Positions 18,466 to 27,784 are shown, numbered from the stretch's first letter. The stretch: DNA of 62,419 nt from an uncultured Bacteroidota bacterium (GCA_913056185.1 CAJXLV010000016.1:1-62419), one strand, 5' to 3'. Program-made: numbers and translations. Notes: generated by a model from the letters alone, not told the origin.

Positions 18466-19485
18466 ATGCAAAATCCATTGCGCACAGTTGCTTTTCTATT
18501 TGTGGTCGGGCTGCTTGGTGTCGGTCTGGGAGCGTGCGACCAGGGAGGATCGGTGGGGCCCCTAACGGCCGAGGAGGCACGCAGCCGGATTGTAGAGGGC
18601 ACGGCGGGGCTGCAACAGGCTGCCACGGCGCTTTCCAACAGCGCCGTCGGGGCCTTCGCAGCGCTGGGGAGCGGCGCGGACGATGATGCTGCGAGCCGCT
18701 CGGCCTGGGGGCAGGCGTTGGTCTCCGGCCTCGGAGCTGTGCTCGATACCACGGGCGGTTCCTTCAACTATGAGGCCAGCACGGGCGTCTATGCCTGGCG
18801 GCCTGCCCCGCAGGCCTGGACCCCGGTGCGGCCGGCCGACAGCCTGATCCTTCGCTTCCCGGCGCCGTCGGAGGCCACCGGCGACACGGCCACGTTTGTC
18901 CTGGGGGCCTACGAGGCAGAGGCAGTTGGGCCCGGCACGCAGCGCCGCGTGCCAACCCGCCTCGCGGCGCTGCTCTCGGTGGATGGAGAAACGGCGGCGC
19001 GGGTGAACCTGCGGGACGTGACCCTCTCGCCCGTCCTCCAGCTGCCGCAGTCGTTGTCGCTGACGGTGGCCCTGCCCCCGCTCGACTACACTGCATCTCT
19101 CGAATCCCCGAACGCGACCACGTTTGACGTTCAGGACCGCCTTGAGAACGATGGTCAACAAATCGCCTCTACCGCTGCGACGGTGGATGTAGGGGGCGGC
19201 AGCGACGAACCGGCGCTCGGGACGGCAACGGGCACGACGCAGATTGGGACGTCGCTGGCGGTGGAATATACCGTCTCGCTTGATGCGCTTGGGGCCTTCA
19301 GCGAGGGGGTCCCCCCGGAGGACGTAAACGAAGCCGTGGACATCCGCGTGCTCTCGGACGGCAGCCTGCTGGCTACGCTGCGGTACGATGCAGCGGCGGA
19401 GCAGTGGGTTCTCGAGTATCCCGATGGCGAGACTGAGCCCCTGGCAGACCTGCGAGATTGGATAGAGCGCGAGAAGGGCTTGTAG
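18466..19485 (+). CDS. Hypothetical lipoprotein
   Basis: The 339-residue protein starts at the ATG at 18466 with a short basic N-terminus, a hydrophobic core (VAFLFVVGLLGVGLGAC) and a good lipobox, LGAC, so it should be a lipoprotein. After a Gly/Ser-rich linker come an Ala-rich helical segment (residues about 30-75) and then a Thr/Val-rich, probably beta-stranded region. The latter is divided into two similar blocks (VTLSPVLQLPQSLSLTVALPP and later TSLAVEYTVSLDALGAF), which suggests a duplicated beta-sandwich. I do not recognise the family. It stands alone between two gene-poor stretches, with no obvious operon partner. An outer-membrane or periplasmic structural or binding role is possible but unsupported. 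Confidence 0.75.
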   Translation: MQNPLRTVAFLFVVGLLGVGLGACDQGGSVGPLTAEEARSRIVEGTAGLQQAATALSNSAVGAFAALGSGADDDAASRSAWGQALVSGLGAVLDTTGGSFNYEASTGVYAWRPAPQAWTPVRPADSLILRFPAPSEATGDTATFVLGAYEAEAVGPGTQRRVPTRLAALLSVDGETAARVNLRDVTLSPVLQLPQSLSLTVALPPLDYTASLESPNATTFDVQDRLENDGQQIASTAATVDVGGGSDEPALGTATGTTQIGTSLAVEYTVSLDALGAFSEGVPPEDVNEAVDIRVLSDGSLLATLRYDAAAEQWVLEYPDGETEPLADLRDWIEREKGL

Positions 19486-20001
19486 AGCCCCGTGCTTTAG
19501 TGCGGGGGCATGAACGGGCGGGGGGATGCCCCTGTCGGTTCGAGGCCCGTCTCGCACCTCCGCTCTCGGAGCCGCATCAGCCCGTAGAGGGGCTTCGCCG
19601 TACAGTCAGCGATGCCCAGGCGGCTGTCTCGTGTATCGGGGGCTCTTTTATCGATAGGGCAGGACATGCCCGAGCCTCCCCCTGAAGCTCCGGTTGGGAA
19701 ACGCCCCTGGAGGCCTGGAGAAGACCGACGCGGTTGCGGTTGTCGGCTCCGGTCGATGAATGGTCGACTCCCCCGGTCTTTTACGGGCGTGAATGCTTCG
19801 CATTTGTCGGGGGAGTGTCAATGTGCGATCTTGGATAGGGGCGTGCGCGATGGGGCGGGGGACGGGCGAAACGTCTCCGCAGCTCCAGGTACGGAGCGGC
19901 ACACGCACGGTGGGGCGACGTTGGAACGCCACCCCGAGTAGCAGGTCCTGGTGCGCTGGGCCTGTCGCCGCTCTCAGGTTCACGCTTCACATCCGTCCCC
20001 C
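19486..20001. mobile_element. Gene-free stretch, possible IS200/IS605-derived remnant
   Basis: No gene is seen. Just after the lipoprotein stop, CCCCGTGCTTTAGTGCGGGG (about 19491-19510) forms a hairpin with the CTTTAG/CTAAAG centre common at the ends of IS200/IS605-type elements. Near 19770 a second weak CCCG...CGGG hairpin (CCCCCGGTCTTTTACGGG) precedes GTGAATG. The roughly 280 bp between them contains no transposase frame. If these are two ends, it would be a non-autonomous (MITE/PATE-like) copy. This is inference from end structure only. The last 200 bp contain the upstream region of the next small gene. Confidence 0.3.
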
Positions 20002-20301
20002 ATGCCCGACGATACTTCCGCACCTCGCCCGGACTACGACACGGTGGTTGGCCGTGAGTTTGCCGCCGAACATGTGCAAATCGACGGCACGCACTTCGAG
20101 GACTGTACCTTCGACGGCTGCACGTTCGTCTACCGCGGCGGCCCGGCGCCCGACTTCGTTCGCTGCACCTTTGCGGCGCCGCACTTCGTGTTCGAGGGCC
20201 CGGCCCAGCGCACCCTGCAGCTCATGAGTGCCATCTACGACGGCATCGATGAGCGCATCATCGAAAAGACCTTCGACCAAATTCGAGGGACAGGGGCGTA
20301 G
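20002..20301 (+). CDS. Small FxxCxF-repeat protein, function unknown
   Basis: This is a 99-residue acidic protein. Its centre has four spaced aromatic-Cys turns: HFEDCTFDGCTFVYRGG, then FVRCTF, then HFVFEG. The spacing of F-x-x-C-x-F resembles the turns of pentapeptide-repeat or right-handed quadrilateral beta-helix proteins, but the repeat is too short for a confident family call. The C-terminal 30 residues (LMSAIYDGIDERIIEKTFDQIRG) look helical. There is no signal peptide. The frame is open upstream to 19951, but the ATG at 20002 is preferred because it follows a C-rich untranslated-looking segment. It converges with the CYTH-like gene, 27 bp between stops. Confidence 0.6.
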   Translation: MPDDTSAPRPDYDTVVGREFAAEHVQIDGTHFEDCTFDGCTFVYRGGPAPDFVRCTFAAPHFVFEGPAQRTLQLMSAIYDGIDERIIEKTFDQIRGTGA

Positions 20302-20328
20302 GGGCACACCGACGTTGCAGCTGCGCGC

Positions 20329-20979
20329 CTACGGAAGCCCAGAGACGATCGCATCGGAGGGGGGGCGGAGGTGAACGGAGGGCTGGTCCCGAAGCCATCG
20401 TGCGTAGCCGTAGGAGTCCTCCGTCGAGAGGGCCAGGGGGAGCCGGCGAAAGAGAAGCGGAGCGGCAGTGCGCAGCGTGTCAGAGAGTGCCGGGACGGGG
20501 CCCTCCGCTTCCAGGCACAGCGTCCATGCTTGGGCATCGCCTGCGGCAACGGTGGTCAGCTCGGCGTTGAGGGCGGCCGGCGGGACGGTGGGCAGGCCGT
20601 GCCCCGAAAGCTGATCGGCCTGGGTGGAGGGCGACATGGACCATTGGTGCCGCGTTTTGTGGACGGGACACCAGAGGCCGGTGGAATCGTTGTCCGCAAC
20701 ACTGGGAGGATCGGCGGTGGTAGAGAGAGACCACTTCCCCCAGTGCTCCGCACAGCCGGCTGCCTCGGGGCCGACGGCGAGGGCAAATGGGCCGGCAAGT
20801 CGGCGCTTTATTTGCACCTGCCCGTTGCGGAGCTTCAGGTTGAGTGCTGGATCATCCGCGGGCAGGTACAAGTCGCGCTGCTGAGTGGTCTCCACGGCGC
20901 CGAGCGCCTCGAAGGCGTCGCGGACGGCCGGGGGACAGGGGAGCTCGAAAAACCAGCGGAGTTCCAACGTGTGTGTCAT
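20329..20979 (-). CDS. CYTH-like domain protein
   Basis: The 216-residue product begins THTLELRWFFELPCP and soon has RDLYLPADDPALNLKLRNGQVQIKRRL. This alternation of acidic and basic residues on beta strands (ExR, D-x-YL, KLR, IKRR) is typical of the CYTH/triphosphate-tunnel fold, which binds triphosphates or phosphorylated nucleotides and metal. The rest is less conserved, and I cannot identify a specific member such as thiamine triphosphatase or inorganic triphosphatase. The reading frame stays open far upstream, across the next minus-strand gene, but the domain starts exactly at the ATG at 20979. It is divergent from the zinc-ribbon gene, with 216 bp between starts. Confidence 0.65.
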   Translation of the reverse strand: MTHTLELRWFFELPCPPAVRDAFEALGAVETTQQRDLYLPADDPALNLKLRNGQVQIKRRLAGPFALAVGPEAAGCAEHWGKWSLSTTADPPSVADNDSTGLWCPVHKTRHQWSMSPSTQADQLSGHGLPTVPPAALNAELTTVAAGDAQAWTLCLEAEGPVPALSDTLRTAAPLLFRRLPLALSTEDSYGYARWLRDQPSVHLRPPSDAIVSGLP

Positions 20980-21195
20980 GGGGGCGCTTGAGGGGGCAAC
21001 GAGGAGAATGGTTGCGAGGCAGAAACGAACTGCGACATGCGCAACGGCGGTTCGGGGATATGGTTGCGATGATGGGGGCAGCGCCGGAGCAGTGTGAGGG
21101 GGATCCGCCCCGGGCAGTGGGCGTCTCCCCACGAACTTTTCCCGGGGACGGTCGTACACACAAAACGCAATATTTTCACTTTTCCCGTGGCCCTC

Positions 21196-21576
21196 ATGGA
21201 AAAGCTCCATTGCAAGACCTGTGGCTGTGAAAGCCTGCAACCAATGCAGGTGACGCTCGACGATGAGGACGCCGTGGACAACCTGATGGGCGGGGAGCAA
21301 GAATCCCGGTTCTACAGCTGTCAGGTCTGTGGGGACAATTGGCTGTCCGTAAAAGAAAAGGCCCCCGACGGAGCCTGCACCATCACGTTTGTTCACCAGA
21401 TGGGCACCTCGCCAGTGCTCAAGCGTGTGGCGCACATGTCGAACCCGGTGGTGATCTCCGACGAAAGCGTCGATGAGTGGGAGTACTACAAGGGCGATAC
21501 GCCGGTGGAAGAGGCGGAGTGGGAATCGGTGCTGTCCGACCGTCGCGATACGCTCAAGGCCACTTGCATGAACTGA
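21196..21576 (+). CDS. Zinc-ribbon protein, function unknown
   Basis: The 126-residue protein starts MEKLHCKTCGCESLQPM and later has FYSCQVCGDNWLSVKE. The two CxxC knuckles about 30 residues apart should bind one zinc ion. The rest is acidic and contains no known catalytic motif (SDESVDEWEYYKGDTPVEEAEWESV). Such small zinc ribbons often bind nucleic acid or act as adaptor proteins, but nothing here shows a partner. The frame is open 102 bp upstream. The ATG at 21196 is chosen because it is immediately followed by the conserved knuckle. It converges with the HHH barrel protein gene, 56 bp between stops. Confidence 0.7.
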   Translation: MEKLHCKTCGCESLQPMQVTLDDEDAVDNLMGGEQESRFYSCQVCGDNWLSVKEKAPDGACTITFVHQMGTSPVLKRVAHMSNPVVISDESVDEWEYYKGDTPVEEAEWESVLSDRRDTLKATCMN

Positions 21577-21632
21577 ACAGCGTGAACTGAACAGAGTGGA
21601 TTGAGCAGCGTGTCCGGATTGAGTCGAGGCGT

Positions 21633-23741
21633 TCAGAATCGCCACTGCACCTGTGCCCGCAGGGCACGCCGGCTGGTGCCGTAGAGCGCATTGAGGCCGG
21701 AGCCGATGGTGCGGGGGCGGGCGTACGTGGTGATGCCGTACTTTACCGCCACGGTGAGCGCCGCCCACGGGGCGTACTGCGCCATCACGTAAGAGCGGCG
21801 GCCCTTGTCGAAAAAGACCGGCACCGAAAAGCTGTAGCGCAGGTCGCGCTCGTAGGCATAGATGCGCGCCGCAAACCCGTCGGTGTCGAAAAACGAGAGC
21901 CCCACATCCACGTGCAGGGCGGAGATGGGGGTCCACCGCAGCCCCTGGGAGAGCAAGATGCCGTGCGCGGTGGCTGCAGGCGTGGTGTGGCGGGACCACT
22001 CGACCCGCGTTCGTGTCGTGAGCGCGTCGCTGAAGCGATACTGGGTGTGCCAGCGCAGCGAGGTGCGCCGTTCCTCCTGGACGGCCTCCAGCGGGCGGCC
22101 TGCGGGGCCGGGGCGTTCGGTGGCCTCCTCGCGGCCCTGGGCCCGCACCTGCAGGTACGAGGACAGCCACGGCCGCGGGGCGTACTCGAGGACCGCTCGT
22201 CCGTCCCACCCAGTGGTGGGGCGCGGCACATTGAAGCGGAGCCACGGGGCGCGAAACTGATCGAAGGACGCCCGTACTGTCCACCGCTCGGCCACCTGCA
22301 CGCGGGCGCCCAGGTAGACGCCCTGTTCGTTTTGGGGGCGGCTGCCGGCAGAGAAGGCATTTCCGTAAAGCCCTGCGAGGGCGGGAGGATACCAGCGCCC
22401 CAGCACCACCGCCGCGGCGCGCGGACGTTCCACGAGGGCGCCTGCCAGTCCGCCGTACGCCCCCGTGGGGGCTCGTGCAACCTCCCCAAAAAGGCTATAG
22501 GCGCTCCATGCCGCGGTGGCGTACAGGCTCATCATAGATGTTTGCCGCCCCGATACTCGATGCCGGCGGCTGGGGCGAGTGCCGGGGCGGAGCGGGCGGT
22601 TGAACATGGCGTGGTACCCCGCCGCGCCCACATGCACCGGTCCTGGTCGCCACTCCACCGCGCCCCCCATGGTCGTTTCGCCGAAGGTGCCCTTGCGTGC
22701 CCGTTCCGTCGCCGTGCGGTGCAGCCCCCCGCTGGAGAGCGTGCGCACCGGCAGTGGGCCCGACGCGGCGGCAGTCCCAGCGGCAGACGAGTCGACCGTC
22801 GCATCCCGGCGCCGGCGCGAGACAAACGCCGTCAGCGACAGGTTGGCGGGGAGACCCACCGTGGCCGCGGCACCCCGGAAGAAGTTGCTCTCGGAGGCCG
22901 AGCGGTACGGCACCACCCCGCGCCCCGGTTGCAACACAGGCGACACGGGGTTGCGGCCGCCCCCAAACCGGAGGCCCTGCCACAGGGCTACGCCGTGTCC
23001 CAGCTGCGCTGCAAAGTCGCCGACAATCGCCGTGCGCACCGGTCCCAGGTCGCGCAGCGTCACGCTTCCCACCACGTGATCGAAGCCGTAGGTGCCTGAT
23101 GCAGGTGCCCACTGGAGGGCTTCGCCGGGGTCTTTGTCCAGCGTAAGGGCCAGCTCCAGGCGGCGTTCGTGCCGCAGGCGCAGGCGGGTCGTTAACCGCG
23201 CGGGCCCGCCCGCGAAGCGCCCTGTGCGGTGGCCGCGGCCCAGGTCCAGGTCGCGGGCGTAGCGCTGCGTCACACGCCCCGAGAGGTTGGTGGTGAGGGT
23301 GCGCAGGCTGGGAAACAGCCCCGTGGGCGCAGCGCCGAGGTGCAGCATGGGGCGCACGGCCCGGAGCGTGCTCGGGCTGAGGCCGGGGAGGGCGCGCACC
23401 TCCGCCCATTGCTCAAAGGGGCCGTCGGCGCGGCGCCGCTGCACCAGGCGGCGGGCCACCGTGCCCGAGAGGCCCGGCACCTGAGTGAGGGCAGCGGCGG
23501 AGGCCCGATTCACATTCACCGGCTGGTCGACCAATTCTGCCACGCGCTCGGCAGCCTGCGCCGTTTGGGGGGCGTCGTCGACCGCCGCAAGCACCTGCTC
23601 CACCCGGTCCGTGAGCGTAGTGGTGTCGAGGGCAGTGGCGCGGGGCTGCTGGGCGCGTCCTGCTGCACTCGGCAGAGCCAGCAGCCCCAGCAGCCCCGCG
23701 CAGGTTACGATCCAACGGGCACAGCAGTACGGCAGGCGCAT
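21633..23741 (-). CDS. Outer-membrane beta-barrel protein with N-terminal helix-hairpin-helix domain
   Basis: The 702-residue protein starts with a signal peptide (MRLPYCCARWIVTCAGLLGLLALPSAAGRAQ split at AQ). A ComEA-like helix-hairpin-helix domain follows at residues about 70-130 (VNVNRASAAALTQVPGLSG, then ALPGLSPSTLRAVRPML). The remaining 550 residues are made of alternating hydrophobic and polar strands ending in an aromatic residue (VQWRF), which is the signature of an outer-membrane beta-barrel. This combination is a recurrent Bacteroidota family of unknown function, and the HHH module may bind peptides or structural partners rather than DNA. It lies 23 bp downstream of another outer-membrane protein gene, so the two are probably co-transcribed. 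An upstream in-frame start at 23801 would lengthen the signal region and is less likely. Confidence 0.75.
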   Translation of the reverse strand: MRLPYCCARWIVTCAGLLGLLALPSAAGRAQQPRATALDTTTLTDRVEQVLAAVDDAPQTAQAAERVAELVDQPVNVNRASAAALTQVPGLSGTVARRLVQRRRADGPFEQWAEVRALPGLSPSTLRAVRPMLHLGAAPTGLFPSLRTLTTNLSGRVTQRYARDLDLGRGHRTGRFAGGPARLTTRLRLRHERRLELALTLDKDPGEALQWAPASGTYGFDHVVGSVTLRDLGPVRTAIVGDFAAQLGHGVALWQGLRFGGGRNPVSPVLQPGRGVVPYRSASESNFFRGAAATVGLPANLSLTAFVSRRRRDATVDSSAAGTAAASGPLPVRTLSSGGLHRTATERARKGTFGETTMGGAVEWRPGPVHVGAAGYHAMFNRPLRPGTRPSRRHRVSGRQTSMMSLYATAAWSAYSLFGEVARAPTGAYGGLAGALVERPRAAAVVLGRWYPPALAGLYGNAFSAGSRPQNEQGVYLGARVQVAERWTVRASFDQFRAPWLRFNVPRPTTGWDGRAVLEYAPRPWLSSYLQVRAQGREEATERPGPAGRPLEAVQEERRTSLRWHTQYRFSDALTTRTRVEWSRHTTPAATAHGILLSQGLRWTPISALHVDVGLSFFDTDGFAARIYAYERDLRYSFSVPVFFDKGRRSYVMAQYAPWAALTVAVKYGITTYARPRTIGSGLNALYGTSRRALRAQVQWRF

Positions 23742-23764
23742 TGGGACACGGCAGTCAAGCAGGA

Positions 23765-24652
23765 TTACCAGCGAACAGAGAGGGCACCAGCGGGCGACCA
23801 CCCGAGCGTGCGGTGTTGTTCGGCGGCGAGGTGCACGCGCAGACGGCGGAGGCGGAGCCCCACTCCGCCCGTAAATCGCACGGGCGAGCTGGTGATGCCC
23901 GCCCGGAGGGCGATCGGCGAAAGGGGACGAACCTCCACGCCGCCCCGGAGCGAGGCGGGGAACGATAGATCTTTGAACACATCGGCCACTACCTGCACTC
24001 CGGAGCGCACGCGGTAGTGGAGGCCCAGGGCGAGGGTCTGTGGCAGGGGCTCGCCCTTTGTGAGGGCGGGGGCGTTGATGTTGGTAGCGTGCACCCCCAG
24101 GCGAAGAGCAGGGAGGAGAGGAAACAGCGCGCCGACGTGAAGGCCTACGGCGCCGGCGGCTCCGTACCCTTCAATGCGCGTGTGGTAGTAGCGCACCAGG
24201 AGGCCTGCCGACACCGCGCGCGAGGTGCCAAACGACAGCGTCCGTGCTATGCCCAGGCTGTAGTGCCCCTCACGGTAGCCCTCACCGCCAAAGGTGCTCG
24301 CCCCGCCGAGCAGCGTCATCTGCCAGTCCCAAAGCGCCTGGGGCCAGCGCAGGCTCACCGACCCGTACCGGAGCGCCGCAAGGCCGTAGCTCTGCCGCCC
24401 AAAAAACGCAACACGCCTCGTTTCCGCCCCGGCGCCCGCGGCCGGATTGGCGTGGACCCCGGTCCCCTCCGCAAGCGCTGCAGTGGTGTGCCCCAGCCCC
24501 GCCGCCCGCCCGTTGCCCCACAGGTCGACCCCCGACTGGCCGCACGCCGCTTCCGTCCCTCCAAGCCCAACGGCGATGACACACAGAACCGCCCGAATCA
24601 ACCCCTGCATCAGTGCCAACGAGGCGAGAGAAGGAGGATGACGAACATTCAT
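23765..24652 (-). CDS. PorV/PorQ-like outer-membrane protein
   Basis: The 295-residue protein has a signal peptide (IRAVLCVIAVGLGGTEAACGQS) and then a small-barrel pattern that starts NGRAAGLGHTTAALAEGTGVHANPAAGA. That motif of Gly-rich turns followed by 'NPA' is characteristic of the PorV/PorQ/UPF0164 type of Bacteroidota outer-membrane proteins. The strands continue with LGIARTLSFGTSRAVSAGLL and end in W. PorV-like members shuttle substrates of the type 9 secretion system, but this shorter protein may simply be a structural barrel. It is the first gene of a probable two-gene unit with the HHH barrel protein. The start at 24652 gives a long n-region; a later ATG (GLIRAVLCVI) is possible. Confidence 0.65.
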   Translation of the reverse strand: MNVRHPPSLASLALMQGLIRAVLCVIAVGLGGTEAACGQSGVDLWGNGRAAGLGHTTAALAEGTGVHANPAAGAGAETRRVAFFGRQSYGLAALRYGSVSLRWPQALWDWQMTLLGGASTFGGEGYREGHYSLGIARTLSFGTSRAVSAGLLVRYYHTRIEGYGAAGAVGLHVGALFPLLPALRLGVHATNINAPALTKGEPLPQTLALGLHYRVRSGVQVVADVFKDLSFPASLRGGVEVRPLSPIALRAGITSSPVRFTGGVGLRLRRLRVHLAAEQHRTLGWSPAGALSVRW

Positions 24653-24760
24653 AAATAGGATACACGTACGTTTGAAAAAAATCAAACAAAAGAGGAAACC
24701 TCTGCTGCCACGTCAGGTTGGGAGCGATGAACTCCAACCTTCAGCCCCCGTGTCCCGTCC

Positions 24761-25684
24761 GTGAGTCGGCGTCGCCCTTCGTTCTGGCTTTGCACCACGC
24801 TGCTCTCCCTTGGGCTTCTCGTGGGAGGAGGGGCATGGTCTGCCGCGGCCCAGGAGCTGAACTGCCGAGTGCAGGTGGACGTCTCGCAGATCAGCGGGGC
24901 GGAATCGGAGTTTGCCTTTTTGGGCACCTTGCAGCGCAAAATCCGAGAGTACCTGAACACGCGTTCATGGACCGACGATTCATTCCTCCGGCACGAACGC
25001 ATCGACTGCTCCCTGCAGGTGGTTGTGCTGGAGGCCCTCAATCTGTCCACCTTCCGTGCCCGCCTGGTGGTGACGGCACGCCGGCCCATCTACGGCACGT
25101 CTCAGTCCTCTCTGGTCGCACGCATTAACGATGCGGAGTGGGAATTTGACTACAGCCGCGGGGCGTCGCTCCGCTACGACCTTGATCGCTACGATTCTCT
25201 CACGTCTGTGCTGGACTTTTATGCGTACCTGATTCTGGGGTACGACTACGACACCTTCAGCCCCCTGGGCGGCACGCCGCACTTTGAAACGGCCCGTACC
25301 GTAGCGGATCAGGCGGAGGGAACGGGCGACTCTGGGTGGTCGTCGGTGGGCACGCAGCAAAGCCGCGCCCAACTGGTGTCTGACCTCCTCAACCAGCGGC
25401 ACGAGCCGCTCCGCCGGGCCTACTACACCTACCATCGGAAGGCGCTCGATCGGTTTGTGCGCGAAACGGGGGCGGCCCGCTCTGCCATGATGGAGGTCCT
25501 CGACCGCCTGCAGACGCTCAGCGGGCGGCTATCGCGCTCCTTTGCCCTGTCTGTATTTTTCCAGACCAAATACCAGGAACTAACGGCGTTTTTTGCGGGC
25601 AGCGACCAGGCCGCTGCGGCCCAGGGCATGCTCGTGAAGATGGACCCATCGCACTCCTCGGAGTACGACACGCTCGTGCAGTAG
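24761..25684 (+). CDS. DUF4835 family secreted protein
   Basis: This 307-residue protein starts at a GTG (24761). It has a signal peptide ([24 protein letters not shown]) and then the hallmark [15 protein letters not shown] of DUF4835, a family found almost only in Bacteroidota and relatives. Later conserved segments are visible ([38 protein letters not shown]). The role is unknown. In other Bacteroidota the gene often sits beside coaBC, recN or a DNA polymerase subunit gene; here it precedes recA by 223 bp, which again places it among DNA-repair genes. The protein is probably periplasmic. The ATG at 24727 is out of frame, so GTG is the only sensible start near the signal sequence. Confidence 0.85.
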   Translation: MSRRRPSFWLCTTLLSLGLLVGGGAWSAAAQELNCRVQVDVSQISGAESEFAFLGTLQRKIREYLNTRSWTDDSFLRHERIDCSLQVVVLEALNLSTFRARLVVTARRPIYGTSQSSLVARINDAEWEFDYSRGASLRYDLDRYDSLTSVLDFYAYLILGYDYDTFSPLGGTPHFETARTVADQAEGTGDSGWSSVGTQQSRAQLVSDLLNQRHEPLRRAYYTYHRKALDRFVRETGAARSAMMEVLDRLQTLSGRLSRSFALSVFFQTKYQELTAFFAGSDQAAAAQGMLVKMDPSHSSEYDTLVQ

Positions 25685-25907
25685 GGTCGTAGCGGCACGT
25701 GCGGAACGGGGACGACGACCGCTCGCCCCGGCGCTTGCTCCGGGCATACATGTTCAACGTAGGTCTGCTTTGGCAATGGGCAGGACCAACCTACGGCTGC
25801 CCTCGTTGGCTACACGTGCGCATCGTCTGTGTCCTGCCGCCCCCCGGGCGCGCACAGCCCTTTGCAGTTCCACGCCCGCCTCTCTCCATAATCCTCGCTG
25901 CCACACC

Positions 25908-26975
25908 ATGTCCGACAAGAACGGAGAAGCAAAAGAAAAAGCCCTCGACCTTGCCGTCGAGCAGATTCATCGAGAGCACGGAGAGGGCTCCATTATGCGC
26001 CTGAGCGACGATCCGAACCAGCAGGTGGAGGCCATTCCCACGGGCTCGTTGGCCCTCGACAATGCGCTGGGCGTCGGAGGGGTGCCGCGAGGACGCATCA
26101 TCGAAATTTACGGACCAGAGTCCTCGGGCAAGACGACGCTTGCGACCCACATTGTGGCGGAGGCACAGAAGATGGGCGGCACCTGTGCCTTCATTGACGC
26201 GGAGCACGCCTTCGATCCCACCTACGCGGGCCAGCTGGGCGTAGATACCGATGAGCTGCTCATCTCGCAGCCGGACACGGGCGAGCAGGCGCTCAACATT
26301 GCCGATACGCTTGTGCGCAGCGGGGCGCTGGACGTGATTGCCATCGACTCCGTCTCGGCGCTTGTGCCACAGGCGGAGCTTGAGGGCGACATGGGCGATA
26401 CGCATGTTGGCCTGCAGGCACGGCTCATGAGTCAGGCCCTTCGCAAGCTGGCGGGCACCATTAACCGCACGAAGACGGTCCTGATCTTCATCAATCAGAT
26501 CCGCATGAAGATTGGGGTCATGTTTGGCAATCCAGAGACGACCTCCGGGGGGCGGGCGCTGAAGTTCTACTCGTCGGTCCGTATGGACATCCGCCGCATC
26601 GGGGCGGTAAAAGATGGACAAGACGTCGTGGGAAATCGCACGCGGGTGAAGGTGAAGAAAAACAAGGTGGCGCCTCCGTTCCGAGAAGCCGAGTTTGATT
26701 TGATTTACGGAGAGGGCATCTCGTCGATGGGCGAGATCATTGACCTCGGCACGGAATACGACATTCTCGAGAAGCGAGGCTCTTGGTACTCCTACGCGGA
26801 CGAGACAATTGCTCAGGGCCGTGAAAACACAAAAGAATGGTTGGACGAGCATCCGGAGCAGCTGGAGGAAATCAAGGCGGGCATCCGGGCGGAGATCGGC
26901 CTCGCGTCCCCGGAGGAGGGAGCGGAGGACGGAGACGAGACGGAGGAGACCGAGGAGGCTGCAGAGGAGGTGTAG
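25908..26975 (+). CDS. recA: Recombinase RecA
   Basis: The 355-residue protein is a complete RecA. The Walker A motif GPESSGKT is at residues 69-76, and Walker B is [10 protein letters not shown]. Loop L1 shows [27 protein letters not shown] residues, and [20 protein letters not shown] is the conserved L2 segment. The C-terminal tail is extremely acidic ([20 protein letters not shown]), as in halophilic RecAs. It forms filaments on single-stranded DNA for strand exchange and the SOS response. The upstream frame is open to 25770, but homology starts at the ATG at 25908. I saw no convincing LexA-box-like palindrome in the 220 bp upstream. The last base of its stop codon overlaps the start of the phosphatase gene. 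Confidence 0.98.
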   Translation: MSDKNGEAKEKALDLAVEQIHREHGEGSIMRLSDDPNQQVEAIPTGSLALDNALGVGGVPRGRIIEIYGPESSGKTTLATHIVAEAQKMGGTCAFIDAEHAFDPTYAGQLGVDTDELLISQPDTGEQALNIADTLVRSGALDVIAIDSVSALVPQAELEGDMGDTHVGLQARLMSQALRKLAGTINRTKTVLIFINQIRMKIGVMFGNPETTSGGRALKFYSSVRMDIRRIGAVKDGQDVVGNRTRVKVKKNKVAPPFREAEFDLIYGEGISSMGEIIDLGTEYDILEKRGSWYSYADETIAQGRENTKEWLDEHPEQLEEIKAGIRAEIGLASPEEGAEDGDETEETEEAAEEV

Positions 26976-27751
26976 TGGGGGGGCGGTGGACCTGGGCGGT
27001 TGTGATGGTGGTGCTCCTGGGGGGGATGCAGCCGGGTGCGGGGCAGGCACAGATGCGCGGTGCGTCGGAGGAATCGGGGGCTGATTTTTGTCGTTCCCGT
27101 ACCACAGAAGCCCGTACCACAGAAGACCGGTCCCTGGACGTGCGCGGCCTGGCGGCGGTGTACTGTGCATCGTCGTCGCTCGTGCGGGGGGCGCTCGGGG
27201 CAGCGCACCGGTCGGCTCGTCCCCTGTTTTATGGCGCCGTGCCTGCAGCCTGGGCCCGGGCGGCGGCGCTGGGGCGCCCCGGCCCCGCCGCAGCGGCATA
27301 CCGGCTCACTCTCAGTCAGGGAGGGGCGTACGGGGCCATCGTCGCACTAAAACATGCGGTGGGGCGCCCGCGTCCATACGTCACGCATCGGCTGCGGGCA
27401 CGGGCAGAACGGCACGCCTCAAGGCGGCGTCCGGGCGACGCGTACCTGTCGTTCCCGTCGGGGCATGCGGGGCTAGCGGCGACGCTGGCTACGTCCTGGA
27501 GCATGTCGCATCCGCACTGGTTCGTCCTTGCGCCGGGCGCGCTCTGGGCGACGGGGGTCGCGCTGAGTCGCCTCCATCTTGGCGTGCACTACCCAAGTGA
27601 CATTCTTGCGGGGGCGGTGCTGGGGGTGGGCGTCGCTGTACTGGTGCATCACCTGAGAGCGACACTCACCCCTGCGCGGTGGCAGACGCCGGGCGGCAGC
27701 CCGCGCTCTCATGCGCAGAGCTTGCCTGTTACACTCCGTTTTCGCTTCTGA
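26975..27751 (+). CDS. PAP2 family membrane-associated phosphatase
   Basis: All three PAP2 signature blocks are present: KHAVGRPRP, FPSGHAG and LSRLHLGVHYPSDILAG, which supply the Lys/Arg, the acid-base His and the nucleophilic His. The 258-residue protein has an N-terminal signal or membrane segment (WAVVMVVLLGGMQPGAG) and several hydrophobic helices in the C-terminal half. Members dephosphorylate undecaprenyl pyrophosphate, phosphatidate or related lipids. I place the start at a GTG (26975) that overlaps the recA stop as TAGTG and follows an AGGAGG at 26965-26970, a strong ribosome site for this genome. This suggests translational coupling. A 15-bp tandem duplication (CCCGTACCACAGAAG twice near 27092-27121) adds the residues RTTEARTTE just after the signal region. 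An ATG at 27005 is an alternative start. Confidence 0.85.
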   Translation: MGGRWTWAVVMVVLLGGMQPGAGQAQMRGASEESGADFCRSRTTEARTTEDRSLDVRGLAAVYCASSSLVRGALGAAHRSARPLFYGAVPAAWARAAALGRPGPAAAAYRLTLSQGGAYGAIVALKHAVGRPRPYVTHRLRARAERHASRRRPGDAYLSFPSGHAGLAATLATSWSMSHPHWFVLAPGALWATGVALSRLHLGVHYPSDILAGAVLGVGVAVLVHHLRATLTPARWQTPGGSPRSHAQSLPVTLRFRF

Positions 27752-27784
27752 CGCGACGGTTCCCCGGATGCGGTCCGGCCGTCC

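Noticed and set aside
20980..22284. Upstream extension of the CYTH-like frame across the barrel protein gene
   Set aside because: The frame is open only because of high GC; the domain begins at the ATG at 20979 and the upstream part overlaps a real gene in another frame.
25685..25907. LexA box or other SOS operator before recA
   Set aside because: I found no convincing palindrome in this gap; the first 100 bp are ordinary high-GC sequence.
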